Below, in pieces: positions 9,866 through 21,972 of a DNA stretch of 64,000 nucleotides. The translations under genes were made by a program, and so were the position numbers. Each line of letters begins with the position of its first letter. Within the stretch, counting starts at the first letter, position 1. The DNA is taken from assembly GCA_003054495.1 (NCBI GenBank), contig CP028514.1, positions 732,501 to 796,500 on the forward strand, read 5' to 3'. Under the pieces are notes generated by a model. That model was not told the origin of the DNA. It made no database searches and was given only the letters and a program-made list of their open reading frames with translations. The DNA comes from Carboxydocella thermautotrophica. GTDB lineage: Bacteria > Bacillota > GCA-003054495 > Carboxydocellales > Carboxydocellaceae.

Positions 9866-9919
9866 TCCACTCGATCTTGGATCAAGATTGAACTGGTGGG
9901 GTCTGTCCGCTTGGGTTTT
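9851..9919 (+). terminator. second leader terminator, expression platform of the ykkC riboswitch
   Basis: CCCAAGCGGA at 9851-9860 pairs with TCCGCTTGGG at 9906-9915, followed by TTTTATTT. The 5' arm overlaps the last conserved aptamer block (GACCC), so ligand-bound aptamer and terminator would compete. Confidence 0.85.
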
Positions 9920-10029
9920 ATTTATACACAAATTCAAAATTTGTCTCCCCTGGATAGACATGGGGGTGATGGGAGCGGTGGGGAGACAGGAGGTTTGAGC
10001 TGTAGAATTTTTGAGGGGAGGAATTTGTT

Positions 10030-10929
10030 GTGGGTCTGATCATTTATCTGGATGGCAAGTTCGTACCGGAGGAAGAAGCTAAAGTTTCCGTTTTCGACCA
10101 TGGTTATCTCTATGGAGACGGGGTTTTTGAAGGCATTCGCGCCTATCACGGCCGGGTATTCAAGTTGAAGGAGCACATCGACCGGCTCTATGAATCGGCC
10201 AAAACCATCATGCTGGACATTCCGCTCAGCAAAGAGGAAATGACGGAAGTGGTGGTGGAAACCTGCCGCCGCAACAATATCCGCGATGGCTATATCCGCC
10301 TGGTGGTTTCCCGGGGCAAGGGGGACCTGGGTCTGGATCCGCGCAAGTGCCCGCGGCCGACAGTGATGTGTATTGCTGCTACTATTACTCTTTATCCCCA
10401 GGAATTTTATGAAAAGGGGCTGGAGGTTAAAACCGTTCCCACTCCCCGCAATCTGTCTGAAGCCTGTAATCCGCGGGTGAAGTCCCTGAACTACCTGAAC
10501 AATATCTATGCCAAAATCGAGGCTAACCTGGCCGGGGTGCTGGAAGCCCTGATGCTCAATGCCCAGGGTTATGTCTGTGAGGCCACCGGGGATAATGTGT
10601 TCATTGTCAAGGATGGGGAACTGATTACTCCTCCCATTTATCTGGGGATTCTGAAGGGGATAACCCGGGATGTCGTTATGCAGCTGGCCCGCCAGCGGGG
10701 TATTACCGTCAAGGAAGAAGTTTTTACCCGGCATGATGTTTTCAATGCCGATGAGGTATTCCTTACCGGTACCGCTGCAGAGCTGATTCCGGTTATCAAA
10801 GTGGATGGCCGGGTAATCGGCGATGGCAAGCCCGGGCCCATGTTCCAGCAGCTGCTGCAGGACTTCCGGGCCCTGACAGAAGTGGATGGACCGGAAATCT
10901 TCGTACCTGCTACGGAAAAAGTCGGTTAA
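10030..10929 (+). CDS. ilvE: branched-chain amino acid aminotransferase
   Basis: A 299-residue fold-type IV PLP enzyme. The start of the fold (IYLDGKFVPEEEAKVSVFDHGYLYGDGVFEGIRAY) and the PLP lysine region (NPRVKSLNYLNNIYA near residue 155) are clear, as is the later EATGDNVFIVKDG block. It transfers amino groups between glutamate and the keto acids of Val, Leu and Ile. The GTG start at 10030 follows GAGGGGAGGA. It is the first gene after the double riboswitch leader, 17 bases before ilvD. D-amino-acid transaminases share this fold, but the operon decides the role. Confidence 0.93.
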   Translation: MGLIIYLDGKFVPEEEAKVSVFDHGYLYGDGVFEGIRAYHGRVFKLKEHIDRLYESAKTIMLDIPLSKEEMTEVVVETCRRNNIRDGYIRLVVSRGKGDLGLDPRKCPRPTVMCIAATITLYPQEFYEKGLEVKTVPTPRNLSEACNPRVKSLNYLNNIYAKIEANLAGVLEALMLNAQGYVCEATGDNVFIVKDGELITPPIYLGILKGITRDVVMQLARQRGITVKEEVFTRHDVFNADEVFLTGTAAELIPVIKVDGRVIGDGKPGPMFQQLLQDFRALTEVDGPEIFVPATEKVG

Positions 10930-10945
10930 GTGAGGAGGAAACAGG

Positions 10946-12613
10946 GTGCAACTGCGCAGTTCTGCGGTCAAATCGGGATTGGAAAGGGCGCCCCATCGTT
11001 CGCTCTGGAAGGCGATGGGCTATACCGGGGAAGAATTGCAGCGTCCCATTATCGGGGTAGTGAACTCCCACAATGAAATTGTACCCGGACACATGCATCT
11101 CAATACCATTGCCGAGGCGGTCAAGGCCGGGATCAGGATGGCCGGGGGACTGCCGGTGGAATTTCCGGCCATTGCCGTCTGTGACGGGCTGGCCATGGGC
11201 CATAAGGGCATGCACTACAGCCTGGCCAGCCGGGAGCTGATCGCCGATTCGGTGGAAATCATGGCAGAAGCTCATGCCCTGGACGGACTGGTGCTGATTC
11301 CCTCCTGTGATAAGGTAGTGCCAGGAATGCTGATGGCGGCGGCTCGCCTCAATATTCCCGCCATTTTTATCAGCGGGGGGCCGATGCTGGCTGGACGCTG
11401 GCAAGGTCAGGCCGTTTCCCTCTCCACGGTGTTCGAGGGCGTAGGGGCAGTGGCGAATGGTCGCATGACCGAAGCCGAACTAGAGGAACTGGAAGAAGGA
11501 GCCTGTCCGGGTTGTGGTTCCTGTGCCGGCATGTTTACTGCCAATTCCATGAATTGCATGACGGAAGTGCTGGGGATGGCCCTGCCGGGCAATGGCACCA
11601 TCCCGGCGGTGATGGCAGCCCGTTTGCGGCTGGCCAAGGCAACAGGAAAGCAGATCATGGAACTGGTGCGGCGGAATCTCAGGCCGCGGGATATTATGAC
11701 TGCGGCGGCTTTCCGCAATGGCCTGAAAGTGGATATGGCCCTGGGTTGTTCCACCAATACCCTTTTGCATTTGCCGGCTATTGCCCACGAGGCGGGAGTG
11801 CCCTTTGAGCTGGATGATGTCAATCGTTTTAATGAAGAGATTCCCCAGCTTTGCAAGCTGAGCCCTGCTGGCCCTTACCATATGGAGGACCTGCACCGGG
11901 CTGGCGGTATCCCGGCGGTGATGAGCCGGCTGGCTGCCCAGGGCAAGCTGGAAACAGAGGTATTGACGGTAACAGGGAGAACCATGGCGGCCAACCTGGA
12001 GGGGGTCAGGGTGCTGGATGAAGAAGTCATCCGGCCCTGGGATCGTCCTTACCAGGCCACCGGGGGACTGGCGGTGCTGAAAGGCAGTCTGGCTCCCCAG
12101 GGAGCAGTGGTCAAGAAAGGAGCCGTGGCTCCGGAGATGCTGAAACATACCGGTCCGGCCCGGGTGTTTGACGGAGAGGAAGCGGCGGTTAAGGCCATTC
12201 TCGGCGGGCAAATTCGGCCGGGAGATGTGGTGGTGATCCGCTATGAAGGGCCGAAAGGCGGACCCGGTATGCGGGAAATGCTGACTCCCACAGCGGCGGT
12301 GGCCGGAGCGGGATTGGATAAAGAGGTGGCACTGATTACCGATGGTCGTTTTTCCGGAGCCACCCGGGGGGCTTCTATCGGTCACGTTAGTCCGGAAGGA
12401 GCGGAAGGGGGACCCATTGCTCTGGTCCAGGAAGGGGACTTAATTGCCATTGATATAGAAGCAGGCCGGTTGGATTTACTGGTAGATGAAACAGAACTGG
12501 CCCGGCGCCGGGCAAAATGGCAGCCACCGGAGCCGAAGGTCAAAACCGGCTACCTGGCCCGCTATGCCAAACTGGTAGGCTCAGCGGCGGGCGGGGCGGT
12601 TGTGAAGGGGTGA
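10946..12613 (+). CDS. ilvD: dihydroxy-acid dehydratase
   Basis: A 555-residue IlvD/Edd family enzyme. Cluster-binding cysteines are seen in the [29 protein letters not shown] and [12 protein letters not shown] blocks, together with the C-terminal [19 protein letters not shown] signature. It dehydrates dihydroxy-isovalerate and dihydroxy-methylvalerate to the keto acids of Val and Ile. The GTG start at 10946 has a GTGAGGAGG ribosome site. It is tightly spaced between ilvE and ilvB. Confidence 0.96.
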   Translation: MQLRSSAVKSGLERAPHRSLWKAMGYTGEELQRPIIGVVNSHNEIVPGHMHLNTIAEAVKAGIRMAGGLPVEFPAIAVCDGLAMGHKGMHYSLASRELIADSVEIMAEAHALDGLVLIPSCDKVVPGMLMAAARLNIPAIFISGGPMLAGRWQGQAVSLSTVFEGVGAVANGRMTEAELEELEEGACPGCGSCAGMFTANSMNCMTEVLGMALPGNGTIPAVMAARLRLAKATGKQIMELVRRNLRPRDIMTAAAFRNGLKVDMALGCSTNTLLHLPAIAHEAGVPFELDDVNRFNEEIPQLCKLSPAGPYHMEDLHRAGGIPAVMSRLAAQGKLETEVLTVTGRTMAANLEGVRVLDEEVIRPWDRPYQATGGLAVLKGSLAPQGAVVKKGAVAPEMLKHTGPARVFDGEEAAVKAILGGQIRPGDVVVIRYEGPKGGPGMREMLTPTAAVAGAGLDKEVALITDGRFSGATRGASIGHVSPEGAEGGPIALVQEGDLIAIDIEAGRLDLLVDETELARRRAKWQPPEPKVKTGYLARYAKLVGSAAGGAVVKG

Positions 12614-12620
12614 AAAGCGA

Positions 12621-14291
12621 ATGGAAATGACAGGAGCCCAGATGCTGGTCAAATGTCTTGAGGCCGAGGGTGTAGAGCATATTTTCGGTTATCCCGGCGG
12701 GGCAGTGCTGAATATCTATGATGCCCTTTTTGATTCTAATATTTGCCATATCCTGGTTCGCCATGAGCAGGGGGCAGCCCATGCTGCTGACGGATACGCC
12801 CGGGCCACCGGCAAAGTGGGGGTCTGTCTGGCCACTTCCGGGCCGGGAGCGACCAACCTGGTTACCGGTCTGGCTACCGCCTATATGGATTCCATACCGA
12901 TTGTGGCTTTCACCGGCCAGGTAGCCACGGGGCTAATCGGTAAGGATTCCTTTCAGGAAGCAGACATTTTCGGCATCACCTTGCCCATAACCAAGCACTC
13001 CTTTCTGGTTAAAAACCTGGAGGATCTGCCCTTTACTATCAAGGCAGCCTTCAAAATCGCCCGGGAAGGGCGGCCGGGCCCGGTGCTGATCGACTTGCCC
13101 CGGGATATTATGGCAGCTAAAGGCCATTTCCGCTATCCGGAAAAAATCTGCCTGCCGGGCTTCAAACCAGTTTATGATGGGCATCCGGAACAGATTGCCC
13201 AGGCTGTACGGCTGATCCAGGAAAGCAGCAAGCCGGTGATCTATGCCGGGGGTGGGGTGATCGCTTCCGGAGCTGCCAGACATCTGCTGGAACTGGCGGA
13301 ATTGATTCAGGCGCCGGTGACTACCACCCTGATGGGGCTGGGGGCTTTTCCCGGAGACCATCCTCTCTTCCTGGGGATGCTGGGCATGCATGGTACCGTG
13401 GCAGCCAATTTTGCCGTCAGCCATTGTGACCTGCTGATTGCCATCGGTTGCCGCTTTGATGACCGGGTGACCGGCAAAATCGAGGAATTCGCCCCCGGGG
13501 CCAGGATCATCCATATCGATATCGACCCGGCGGAAATCGGCAAAAATGTGCGGGTGGATGTGCCCATTGTTGGTGATGTCGGCCGGGTTTTGTCTGAACT
13601 GAACAGCAAACTGGTAGCCCGGGCTCCCGGGGATTGGCTGGCCACCGTGGAAGCCTGGAAGGAAAACCATCCTTTGCGCTACAGCAAAGAAGGAGAAGGG
13701 ATCAAGCCCCAGTATGTGGTAGAGGAGCTGCGGCGCCAGACCAGGGGCATGAAGGTGAAAATCACTACTGAGGTGGGACAGAATCAGATGTGGGCCGCCC
13801 AGTATTTCACCTTTACCGAGCCCCGCAGCCTGATTACCTCCGGTGGGCTGGGCACCATGGGCTTTGGTTTGCCCGCTGCCATTGGAGCGGCGGTGGCCTG
13901 CCCCGACCATGTGGTCATCGATATTGCTGGTGATGGCTCTATCCAGATGAACAGCCAGGAGCTGGCCACCGCTGTCCAGTACAACCTGCCGGTCAAGGTG
14001 GTTATCCTCAATAACGGCTATCTGGGTATGGTACGGCAGTGGCAGGAACTCTTCTACAACCGGCGTTACTCTCAAGTGGATATGAGCTGGGCCCCGGATT
14101 TTATCAAACTGGCCGAAGCCTATGGAGCCAAAGGCCTGCGGGCCACCCGGCCGGAAGAAGTGCCGGAGGTACTGGCTACCGCCCTGGCGACTCCGGGTCC
14201 GGTAGTGGTGGATATCGTTGTTGACCGGGAAGAAAATGTCCTGCCCATGGTACCGCCGGGCGGGGCACTGCACAAAATGATTGGAGGGTGA
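12621..14291 (+). CDS. ilvB: acetolactate synthase, catalytic subunit (copy 1)
   Basis: A 556-residue ThDP/FAD enzyme. [17 protein letters not shown] near residue 49 holds the catalytic glutamate, and GDGSIQMN near residue 436 with [12 protein letters not shown] is the ThDP-Mg site. It condenses pyruvate with pyruvate or 2-oxobutyrate in the first common step of Val and Ile synthesis. ATG 12621 lies 7 bases after ilvD. It overlaps or abuts its regulatory subunit ilvN downstream. A second full-length copy follows ilvC. Confidence 0.95.
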   Translation: MEMTGAQMLVKCLEAEGVEHIFGYPGGAVLNIYDALFDSNICHILVRHEQGAAHAADGYARATGKVGVCLATSGPGATNLVTGLATAYMDSIPIVAFTGQVATGLIGKDSFQEADIFGITLPITKHSFLVKNLEDLPFTIKAAFKIAREGRPGPVLIDLPRDIMAAKGHFRYPEKICLPGFKPVYDGHPEQIAQAVRLIQESSKPVIYAGGGVIASGAARHLLELAELIQAPVTTTLMGLGAFPGDHPLFLGMLGMHGTVAANFAVSHCDLLIAIGCRFDDRVTGKIEEFAPGARIIHIDIDPAEIGKNVRVDVPIVGDVGRVLSELNSKLVARAPGDWLATVEAWKENHPLRYSKEGEGIKPQYVVEELRRQTRGMKVKITTEVGQNQMWAAQYFTFTEPRSLITSGGLGTMGFGLPAAIGAAVACPDHVVIDIAGDGSIQMNSQELATAVQYNLPVKVVILNNGYLGMVRQWQELFYNRRYSQVDMSWAPDFIKLAEAYGAKGLRATRPEEVPEVLATALATPGPVVVDIVVDREENVLPMVPPGGALHKMIGG

Positions 14292-14296
14292 GGGAT

Positions 14297-15804
<1,508 letters not shown>

Positions 15805-15843
15805 GCAGTAAGAGGGGTTTTCGCAGATACAGGAGGGGTTTTG

Positions 15844-17544
15844 ATGAAAATGAAGGCAGCTCAGGCCCTGATTAAATGCCTGGAGTTGGAAGAGGTAGAA
15901 ATCATCTTCGGCTATCCCGGCGGGGCTGTGCTGCCCATCTATGACGCCCTGTACGGGAAGGGGATCAAACACGTACTGGTGCGTCAGGAGCAGGGGGCGG
16001 TCCATGCCGCTAATGGTTATGCCCGGGTCACCGGAAAAACGGGAGTGGTACTGGCCACTTCCGGTCCCGGAGCCACCAACCTGGTGACAGGTATAGCCAA
16101 TGCCTATATGGATTCCATCCCGGTGGTGCTGATCACCGGGCAGGTATCTACCGGCATGGTAGGTACTGATGCTTTTCAGGAAGTGGATATTACGGGAATA
16201 ACCATTCCCATTACCAAACACAATTACCTGGTCAAAAACGCCCAGGACCTGCCCCGCATTGTCAAGCAGGCCTTTTACCTGGCCCGCAGCGGCCGGCCGG
16301 GCCCGGTGCTGATCGACATTCCCCGGGATGTGCAGGAACAGGAAATAGAGTTCGCTATTCCTGAAGATTTTCGCCCCCAGGGCTATAAACCCACCTACCG
16401 GGGGAATGCCCGCCAGGTCAAGCTGGCCGCTGAACTCTTAAACCAGGCCCAGCGGCCGGTGCTCTATGTGGGAGGAGGGGCCATCCATGCCGGCGCCCAG
16501 CCGGAACTGGTAGCCCTGGCGGAAAAGCTGCAGGCACCGGTGACCACCACCCTGATGGGGTTAGGGGCCTTTCCCGGCGGGCATCCCCTGGCTCTGGGCA
16601 TGCTGGGCCTGCATGGCTGGAAAAGCGCTAACCTGGCGGTGCAAAATTGTGATGTCCTGGTTTCCCTGGGCGCCCGTTTCGACGACCGGGTGACCGGAGC
16701 GGTGGAGAAATTCGCTCCTCAGGCCCGGATTATCCATATCGATATCGACCCGGCGGAAATCGGCAAGAATGTACGGGTGGATGTACCCATCGTCGGCGAT
16801 GTGCGCCTGGTCCTGCAGGATCTGCTTCCCCGTCTGGAGCCGGTGGCGTCCCGGGAGGAGTGGCTGGCGCAAATCCGCCAGTGGCAGCGGCAGTATCCCC
16901 TGCCTACCCCCCGGGAAAAAGGCTGTCCTCAGGCCCAGATCCAGGGCTGGGAAGTAATCCAGGCCCTCTATCGCCTGACGGGAGGAGAAGCTATTATCGT
17001 CACCGATGTGGGCCAGCACCAGATGTGGGCGGCCCAGCATTTCCCCGTCAACCGGCCCCGCTCCTTCCTCTCCTCCGGTGGCCTGGGCACCATGGGCTAT
17101 GGCATGCCGGCAGCGGTGGGAGCGCAAATGGGGCGGCCGGGGGAAAAGGTGATTCTCATCACCGGGGATGGCAGTTTCCAGATGTCCATGAATGAATTCG
17201 GGACAGCGGTGGAACAGGGCCTGCCGGTAAAGGTGATTGTGCTCAATAACCGGCAGCTGGCCATGGTGCGGCAGCTGCAGGAATTTTACTGTGGCGGCCG
17301 CTATCTGGGCGTGGATTATACTGGCCAGCCGGACTTTGCCATGTTTGCCCGCTGTTATGGCGCCCGGGGGTACAGCATCAACCGCAGGGAAGAACTGGAA
17401 GCGATACTTAAAGAAGCATTGACGGAAAAAGGGCCGGTAATTGTTGATATATCCGTCTGCGGCCGGGAAAATGTCTACCCCATGGTGCTGGGCGGCTGTG
17501 GTCTGGAAGAAGCCATAACCAGTAAGGAGGAATGGAACGGGTGA
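15844..17544 (+). CDS. ilvB: acetolactate synthase, catalytic subunit (copy 2)
   Basis: A 566-residue paralogue of the first ilvB. It has the same [22 protein letters not shown] start, the [18 protein letters not shown] cofactor glutamate, and [11 protein letters not shown] with [12 protein letters not shown] at the ThDP site, where copy 1 has [12 protein letters not shown]. The long identical-looking central block ([29 protein letters not shown]) points to duplication. Both copies keep catalytic residues, so both may be active with different regulation or substrate bias. ATG 15844 follows AGGAGGGG. Its end overlaps the start region of leuA. Confidence 0.94.
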   Translation: MKMKAAQALIKCLELEEVEIIFGYPGGAVLPIYDALYGKGIKHVLVRQEQGAVHAANGYARVTGKTGVVLATSGPGATNLVTGIANAYMDSIPVVLITGQVSTGMVGTDAFQEVDITGITIPITKHNYLVKNAQDLPRIVKQAFYLARSGRPGPVLIDIPRDVQEQEIEFAIPEDFRPQGYKPTYRGNARQVKLAAELLNQAQRPVLYVGGGAIHAGAQPELVALAEKLQAPVTTTLMGLGAFPGGHPLALGMLGLHGWKSANLAVQNCDVLVSLGARFDDRVTGAVEKFAPQARIIHIDIDPAEIGKNVRVDVPIVGDVRLVLQDLLPRLEPVASREEWLAQIRQWQRQYPLPTPREKGCPQAQIQGWEVIQALYRLTGGEAIIVTDVGQHQMWAAQHFPVNRPRSFLSSGGLGTMGYGMPAAVGAQMGRPGEKVILITGDGSFQMSMNEFGTAVEQGLPVKVIVLNNRQLAMVRQLQEFYCGGRYLGVDYTGQPDFAMFARCYGARGYSINRREELEAILKEALTEKGPVIVDISVCGRENVYPMVLGGCGLEEAITSKEEWNG

Positions 17545-19097
17545 GCAGTAATCGCATCTATTTTTTTGATACTACCTTGCGCGACGGGGAACAATCCCCG
17601 GGTGTCAGTTTGAATATAAAGGAAAAACTGGAGATCGCCCGCCAGCTGACCCGGCTGGGGGTGGATGTGATTGAAGCCGGCTTTCCCATCGCTTCCCCTG
17701 GCGATTTCGCTGCTGTCCAGGCTATCGCCCGGGAAATCAGGGGAGCGACTATCGCTGCCCTGGCCCGGGCCAACCAGCTGGATATCGACCGGGCCTGGGA
17801 AGCCATCAGGGAGGCGGAAGAACCGCGCATTCATACCTTTATCGCCACCTCGGATATTCATCTCCAGTACAAATTGCAGAAAAGCCGGGAGGAAGTGCTG
17901 GCCCAGGCGGTGGAGGCGGTCAAATATGCCTGTCGTTATACCCCCAACGTGGAGTTTTCGGCGGAAGATGCCTTCCGCAGTGACATCGACTACCTGGCTC
18001 AGGTGGTAACTGCCGTGATCGATGCGGGGGCGAAGGTGGTCAATATCCCCGATACGGTAGGCTATGCTACACCGGAAGAATTCGGGACCTTTATCCGGGA
18101 ACTGCGGGAAAAAGTACCCAACCGGGACCAGGCAATTTTTTCCGTCCACTGTCACAATGACCTGGGCCTGGCGGTAGCCAATTCCCTGGCTGCCATTCTG
18201 GCCGGGGCCCAGCAGGTGGAATGCACCATCAATGGTATTGGAGAAAGAGCGGGCAATGCCGCTCTGGAAGAGATCGTCATGGCCCTCTACACCCGGCGCT
18301 CCATTTTCCAGAAGGAGTTCCGGATTGTCACCGAGGAGATCTATCGTACCAGCCGCCTGGTTTCCGCTCTCACCGGAATGAAAGTCCAGCCCAACAAGGC
18401 GGTGGTGGGCAAAAACGCCTTTGCCCATGAGTCGGGAATTCACCAGGACGGGGTGCTGAAAAACCGGGCCACTTATGAGATTATGAACCCGGAATTGATC
18501 GGGCTGCACAAAAACACCATCGTCCTGGGCAAACATTCCGGACGCCATGCTTTCCGGGATCGTTTGCAACAACTGGGCTACCAGCTGGAAGGAGAACAGC
18601 TGGAACAGGCCTTCCAGCGCTTTAAGGAGCTAGCTGACCGCAAGGGGGAAATCTCGGACGAAGACCTGCTGGTCATAGTCGAAGGGGAAATATTGCGGGT
18701 ACCGGAAACCTATACTCTGGAATACTTCCATATTTCCAGCGGCAGTGCAGTGGTACCTACTGCAACAGTTGTATTGACGCGGGCCGGAGAACGGCTGGAA
18801 GAAGCGGCCTGTGGCGATGGGCCGGTAGATGCCATCTACAAGGCCATTGATAAACTGACCGGCAATACCGGCTGTCTGGTCCACTATGCCCTCAATGCTG
18901 TTACCGGCGGCAAGGATGCCCTGGGGGAAGTAACTGTCCGCCTCAAGGATGAAAAGGGCAAAATCTTCGTCGGCCGTGGCCTGTCCACCGACGTGCTGGA
19001 GGCATCGGCCCGGGCTTATGTGGATGCTCTCAACAAACTGGAATACGAGCGGGCCCTGGGACTGGTCAATGGAGAACAGGTAAGGGAGAGTGTTTAA
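17541..19097 (+). CDS. leuA: 2-isopropylmalate synthase
   Basis: A 518-residue enzyme with a DRE-TIM barrel ([18 protein letters not shown]; metal-binding [27 protein letters not shown]) and a C-terminal LeuA allosteric domain (about residues 385-515) that binds leucine in the family. It condenses acetyl-CoA with 2-oxoisovalerate. An ATG at 17532 is only one base from the AAGGAGG site, so the GTG at 17541, which overlaps the ilvB2 stop, is the more likely start. Confidence 0.95.
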   Translation: MSSNRIYFFDTTLRDGEQSPGVSLNIKEKLEIARQLTRLGVDVIEAGFPIASPGDFAAVQAIAREIRGATIAALARANQLDIDRAWEAIREAEEPRIHTFIATSDIHLQYKLQKSREEVLAQAVEAVKYACRYTPNVEFSAEDAFRSDIDYLAQVVTAVIDAGAKVVNIPDTVGYATPEEFGTFIRELREKVPNRDQAIFSVHCHNDLGLAVANSLAAILAGAQQVECTINGIGERAGNAALEEIVMALYTRRSIFQKEFRIVTEEIYRTSRLVSALTGMKVQPNKAVVGKNAFAHESGIHQDGVLKNRATYEIMNPELIGLHKNTIVLGKHSGRHAFRDRLQQLGYQLEGEQLEQAFQRFKELADRKGEISDEDLLVIVEGEILRVPETYTLEYFHISSGSAVVPTATVVLTRAGERLEEAACGDGPVDAIYKAIDKLTGNTGCLVHYALNAVTGGKDALGEVTVRLKDEKGKIFVGRGLSTDVLEASARAYVDALNKLEYERALGLVNGEQVRESV

Positions 19098-19100
19098 GAC

Positions 19101-20363
19101 ATGGCAATGACGATTACCGAGAAAATACTGGCTGCCCATGCCGGCCGGGAGCAGGTACAGGCCGGGGAATTGATCAATGTCAGGGTGGACCTGGTATTAG
19201 GCAATGATATCACCGCTCCCGTAGCCATCAAGGAATTCAGGAAAATCGGGGTGGAACGGGTTTTTGACCCGGAGCGGATCGCTCTGGTACCCGACCATTT
19301 CACTCCCAACAAGGATATCAAGTCAGCGGAACAGGCCAAACTGGTGCGGGAATTCGCCCGGGAGCAGGGCCTGACCAATTACTTTGAAGTAGGACGGATG
19401 GGGATTGAGCATTGTCTTCTGCCGGAACAGGGGCTGGTAGGGCCCGGAGATGTGGTGATCGGGGCCGATTCCCATACCTGTACCTATGGCGCCCTGGGGG
19501 CATTTTCCACCGGGGTCGGTTCTACCGACCTGGCAGCGGCCATGGCCCTGGGGGAAATCTGGTTCCGGGTGCCGGAAACCATCAAGTTCGTTTACCACGG
19601 TCAACTGCGGCCCTGGGTCAGCGGCAAGGACCTGATTCTGCATACTATCGGCCTGATCGGGGTGGATGGTGCCCGCTATATGGCCATGGAATTCACCGGT
19701 GAGGCTATTGAGAACCTCTCCATGGATGGCCGTTTTACCATGTGCAATATGGCCATTGAAGCCGGGGCCAAAAACGGCATTATCGCTCCCGACCAGAAAA
19801 CCCTGGAATATGTGGAAGGTCGAGCTAAACGGCCCTGGCGGGTCTACCAGAGTGACCCCGATGCCAAGTACTATAAGGTCATCGAAATCGATGCCTCGGC
19901 CATAGAGCCTACTGTTGCCTTCCCCCACCTGCCGGAAAATACCCGCCCCATCAGCCAGGTGGGCACGGTGGAAATCGACCAGGTGGTAATCGGCTCCTGT
20001 ACCAATGGCCGCATTGAGGACCTGCGCATTGCCGCCCGCATTTTAGAAGGCAAGAAAGTCCATCCCCGGGTGCGCTGTATCGTTATCCCCGGCACCCAGG
20101 CCATTTACCAGCAGGCTATGGCGGAAGGGCTGATCAAGACCTTTATTGAAGCGGAATGCGCTGTCAGCACCCCCACCTGTGGTCCCTGTCTGGGCGGCCA
20201 TATGGGTATTCTGGCCAAAGGGGAACGGGCTCTGGCCACCACCAACCGCAACTTCGTAGGCCGTATGGGCCACCCCGAAAGTGAAGTCTATCTGGCCAGT
20301 CCGGCTGTGGCTGCCGCTTCCGCCATCGCCGGGCAAATTGTGGCACCTGAGGAGGTATTGTAG
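19101..20363 (+). CDS. leuC: 3-isopropylmalate dehydratase, large subunit
   Basis: A 420-residue aconitase-family subunit of the short clostridial/archaeal type. The three [4Fe-4S] ligands lie in VIGSCTNGR (about residue 299) and [10 protein letters not shown] (about 359 and 362); [21 protein letters not shown] is the substrate block. With LeuD it isomerises 2-isopropylmalate, and in this type often also citramalate, which suits the downstream cimA. ATG 19101 is preceded by AGGGAGAG. One base separates its stop from the leuD start. Confidence 0.94.
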   Translation: MAMTITEKILAAHAGREQVQAGELINVRVDLVLGNDITAPVAIKEFRKIGVERVFDPERIALVPDHFTPNKDIKSAEQAKLVREFAREQGLTNYFEVGRMGIEHCLLPEQGLVGPGDVVIGADSHTCTYGALGAFSTGVGSTDLAAAMALGEIWFRVPETIKFVYHGQLRPWVSGKDLILHTIGLIGVDGARYMAMEFTGEAIENLSMDGRFTMCNMAIEAGAKNGIIAPDQKTLEYVEGRAKRPWRVYQSDPDAKYYKVIEIDASAIEPTVAFPHLPENTRPISQVGTVEIDQVVIGSCTNGRIEDLRIAARILEGKKVHPRVRCIVIPGTQAIYQQAMAEGLIKTFIEAECAVSTPTCGPCLGGHMGILAKGERALATTNRNFVGRMGHPESEVYLASPAVAAASAIAGQIVAPEEVL

Positions 20364-20364
20364 G

Positions 20365-20865
20365 ATGAAACTGCGTGGACGCACCTGGAAATTCGGTCAT
20401 GACATCGACACTGATGCCATTATTCCTGCCCGCTATCTCAATACTTCCGAACCGGCGGAGCTGGCCAAACACGTGATGGAGGATGCTGACCCCACCTTCC
20501 CGGGCAAGGTGCAGGCCGGGGATATCATCGTGGCCGGGAAAAACTTCGGCTGCGGTTCTTCCCGGGAACATGCCCCCATTGCCATCAAGGCAGCGGGAGT
20601 CAGCTGTGTGATCGCCCAGTCCTATGCCCGCATTTTCTACCGCAATGCTTTCAATATCGGCCTGCCTATCCTGGAAAGCCCGGAAGGGGCTGCGGCCATT
20701 GAGGAAGGCCAGGAGGTAGAAGTGGATTTGAATACCGGGGTGATCACCAATCTCACCACCGGGACTACCTACCAGGCTACCCCCTATCCGCCTTTCATGC
20801 AGGAACTGATCCAGGCTGGAGGCCTCATCAACTATACCCGCCGCCGGCTGGGGAAGGAGGCGTAG
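20365..20865 (+). CDS. leuD: 3-isopropylmalate dehydratase, small subunit
   Basis: A 166-residue swivel subunit, the usual length for the partner of the short LeuC. It has the [17 protein letters not shown] start and the active-site block [21 protein letters not shown]. The frame is open upstream inside leuC, but ATG 20365 follows GAGGAGGT and gives the family N-terminus. It works with LeuC on isopropylmalate and probably citramalate. Confidence 0.95.
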   Translation: MKLRGRTWKFGHDIDTDAIIPARYLNTSEPAELAKHVMEDADPTFPGKVQAGDIIVAGKNFGCGSSREHAPIAIKAAGVSCVIAQSYARIFYRNAFNIGLPILESPEGAAAIEEGQEVEVDLNTGVITNLTTGTTYQATPYPPFMQELIQAGGLINYTRRRLGKEA

Positions 20866-20869
20866 GGTG

Positions 20870-21955
20870 ATGACAAAACTGATCGCCCTTTTGCCCGGGG
20901 ATGGCATCGGCCAGGAAATCGTGCCTCAGGGCCGGAAAGTGCTGGAGGTAGTGGCCAGCCGCCTGAGGCTGGAACTGGAGTTTGAGGAAGGTTTGATCGG
21001 AGGAGCGGCCATTGATGCCACCGGCACCCCGCTGCCGGAAGCCACTCTGGATCTCTGCCGCCGCAGCACCGCTATCCTGCTGGGGGCAGTTGGGGGGCCA
21101 AAATGGGATAACCTGCCGGTCCATCTCCGTCCGGAAGCAGGGGCACTGCTGCCCCTGCGCAAGCAGCTGGGACTGTATGCCAACCTGCGCCCTGCTTTTC
21201 TCTTTGCTCCGCTGGCCAAGGCTTCCCCGCTGAAGCCGGAGCTGATTGAGGGGTTGGACCTGCTGGCAGTGCGGGAATTGACCGGCGGCCTCTATTTCGG
21301 GGAGAAAAAAACCTTCCGCCGGGAAGACGGCCAGGAAACGGCCATCGATACTCTGGTCTATACGGAAGGGGAAATCGAGCGGATTGTGCGCCTGGCCTTT
21401 GAGCTGGCCCGCAAGCGCCGCCGCAAGGTCACCTCTGTAGACAAGGCCAATGTGCTGGAAAGCTCCCGCCTCTGGCGGCGGGTGGCGGAACGGGTGGCTC
21501 AGGATTATCCCGATGTCACCCTGGAGCATATGTATGTGGACAACTGCGCCATGCAACTGGTGCGCTGGCCCAAACAGTTTGATGTGATTGTCACCGAGAA
21601 TATGTTCGGGGATATCCTGACCGACCAGGCTTCGGTTCTGGCTGGTTCCATCGGCATGCTGCCTTCCGCTTCCCTGGGGGGCGAAGTGGCCCTGTATGAG
21701 CCCAGCCACGGCTCAGCTCCCGATATCGCCGGTCAGGACAAGGCCAACCCCCTGGCTACCATCCTTTCCGTGGCCCTGATGTTGAAGTTCTCCCTGGATT
21801 GTGAAGAGGGAGCAAAGGCCATCGAACAGGCAGTGGCTGAAGTGCTGGCTGAAGGCTACCGGACGGCTGACCTCTGGGAGGAGGGAGCCAAACTGGTAGG
21901 CTGTCGGGCCATGGGGGATCTGGTGGCAGAAAAAGTAGCCGCTATTTTAGGCTAA
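20870..21955 (+). CDS. leuB: 3-isopropylmalate dehydrogenase
   Basis: A 361-residue decarboxylating dehydrogenase. Typical segments are [27 protein letters not shown], the [12 protein letters not shown] substrate arginine block, and [20 protein letters not shown] with the metal-binding acids. It oxidises 3-isopropylmalate, and probably 3-methylmalate in the citramalate route to 2-oxobutyrate. ATG 20870 has an AAGGAGG site 9 bases away and is better than GTG 20867. Confidence 0.95.
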   Translation: MTKLIALLPGDGIGQEIVPQGRKVLEVVASRLRLELEFEEGLIGGAAIDATGTPLPEATLDLCRRSTAILLGAVGGPKWDNLPVHLRPEAGALLPLRKQLGLYANLRPAFLFAPLAKASPLKPELIEGLDLLAVRELTGGLYFGEKKTFRREDGQETAIDTLVYTEGEIERIVRLAFELARKRRRKVTSVDKANVLESSRLWRRVAERVAQDYPDVTLEHMYVDNCAMQLVRWPKQFDVIVTENMFGDILTDQASVLAGSIGMLPSASLGGEVALYEPSHGSAPDIAGQDKANPLATILSVALMLKFSLDCEEGAKAIEQAVAEVLAEGYRTADLWEEGAKLVGCRAMGDLVAEKVAAILG

Positions 21956-21972
21956 GGAAAGGAGGAACACCC

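Noticed and set aside
9422-10039. Two short plus-strand frames (9422-9661 and 9800-10039)
   Set aside because: They lie inside the T-box and ykkC leader structures and have no ribosome sites.
11480-12385. 301-residue minus-strand frame antisense to ilvD, and similar long frames antisense to ilvB (12933-14273) and ilvC (14851-16221)
   Set aside because: They lie opposite well-identified genes and are produced by GC-rich codon bias. They lack ribosome sites and give low-complexity His/Gln/Gly-rich products.
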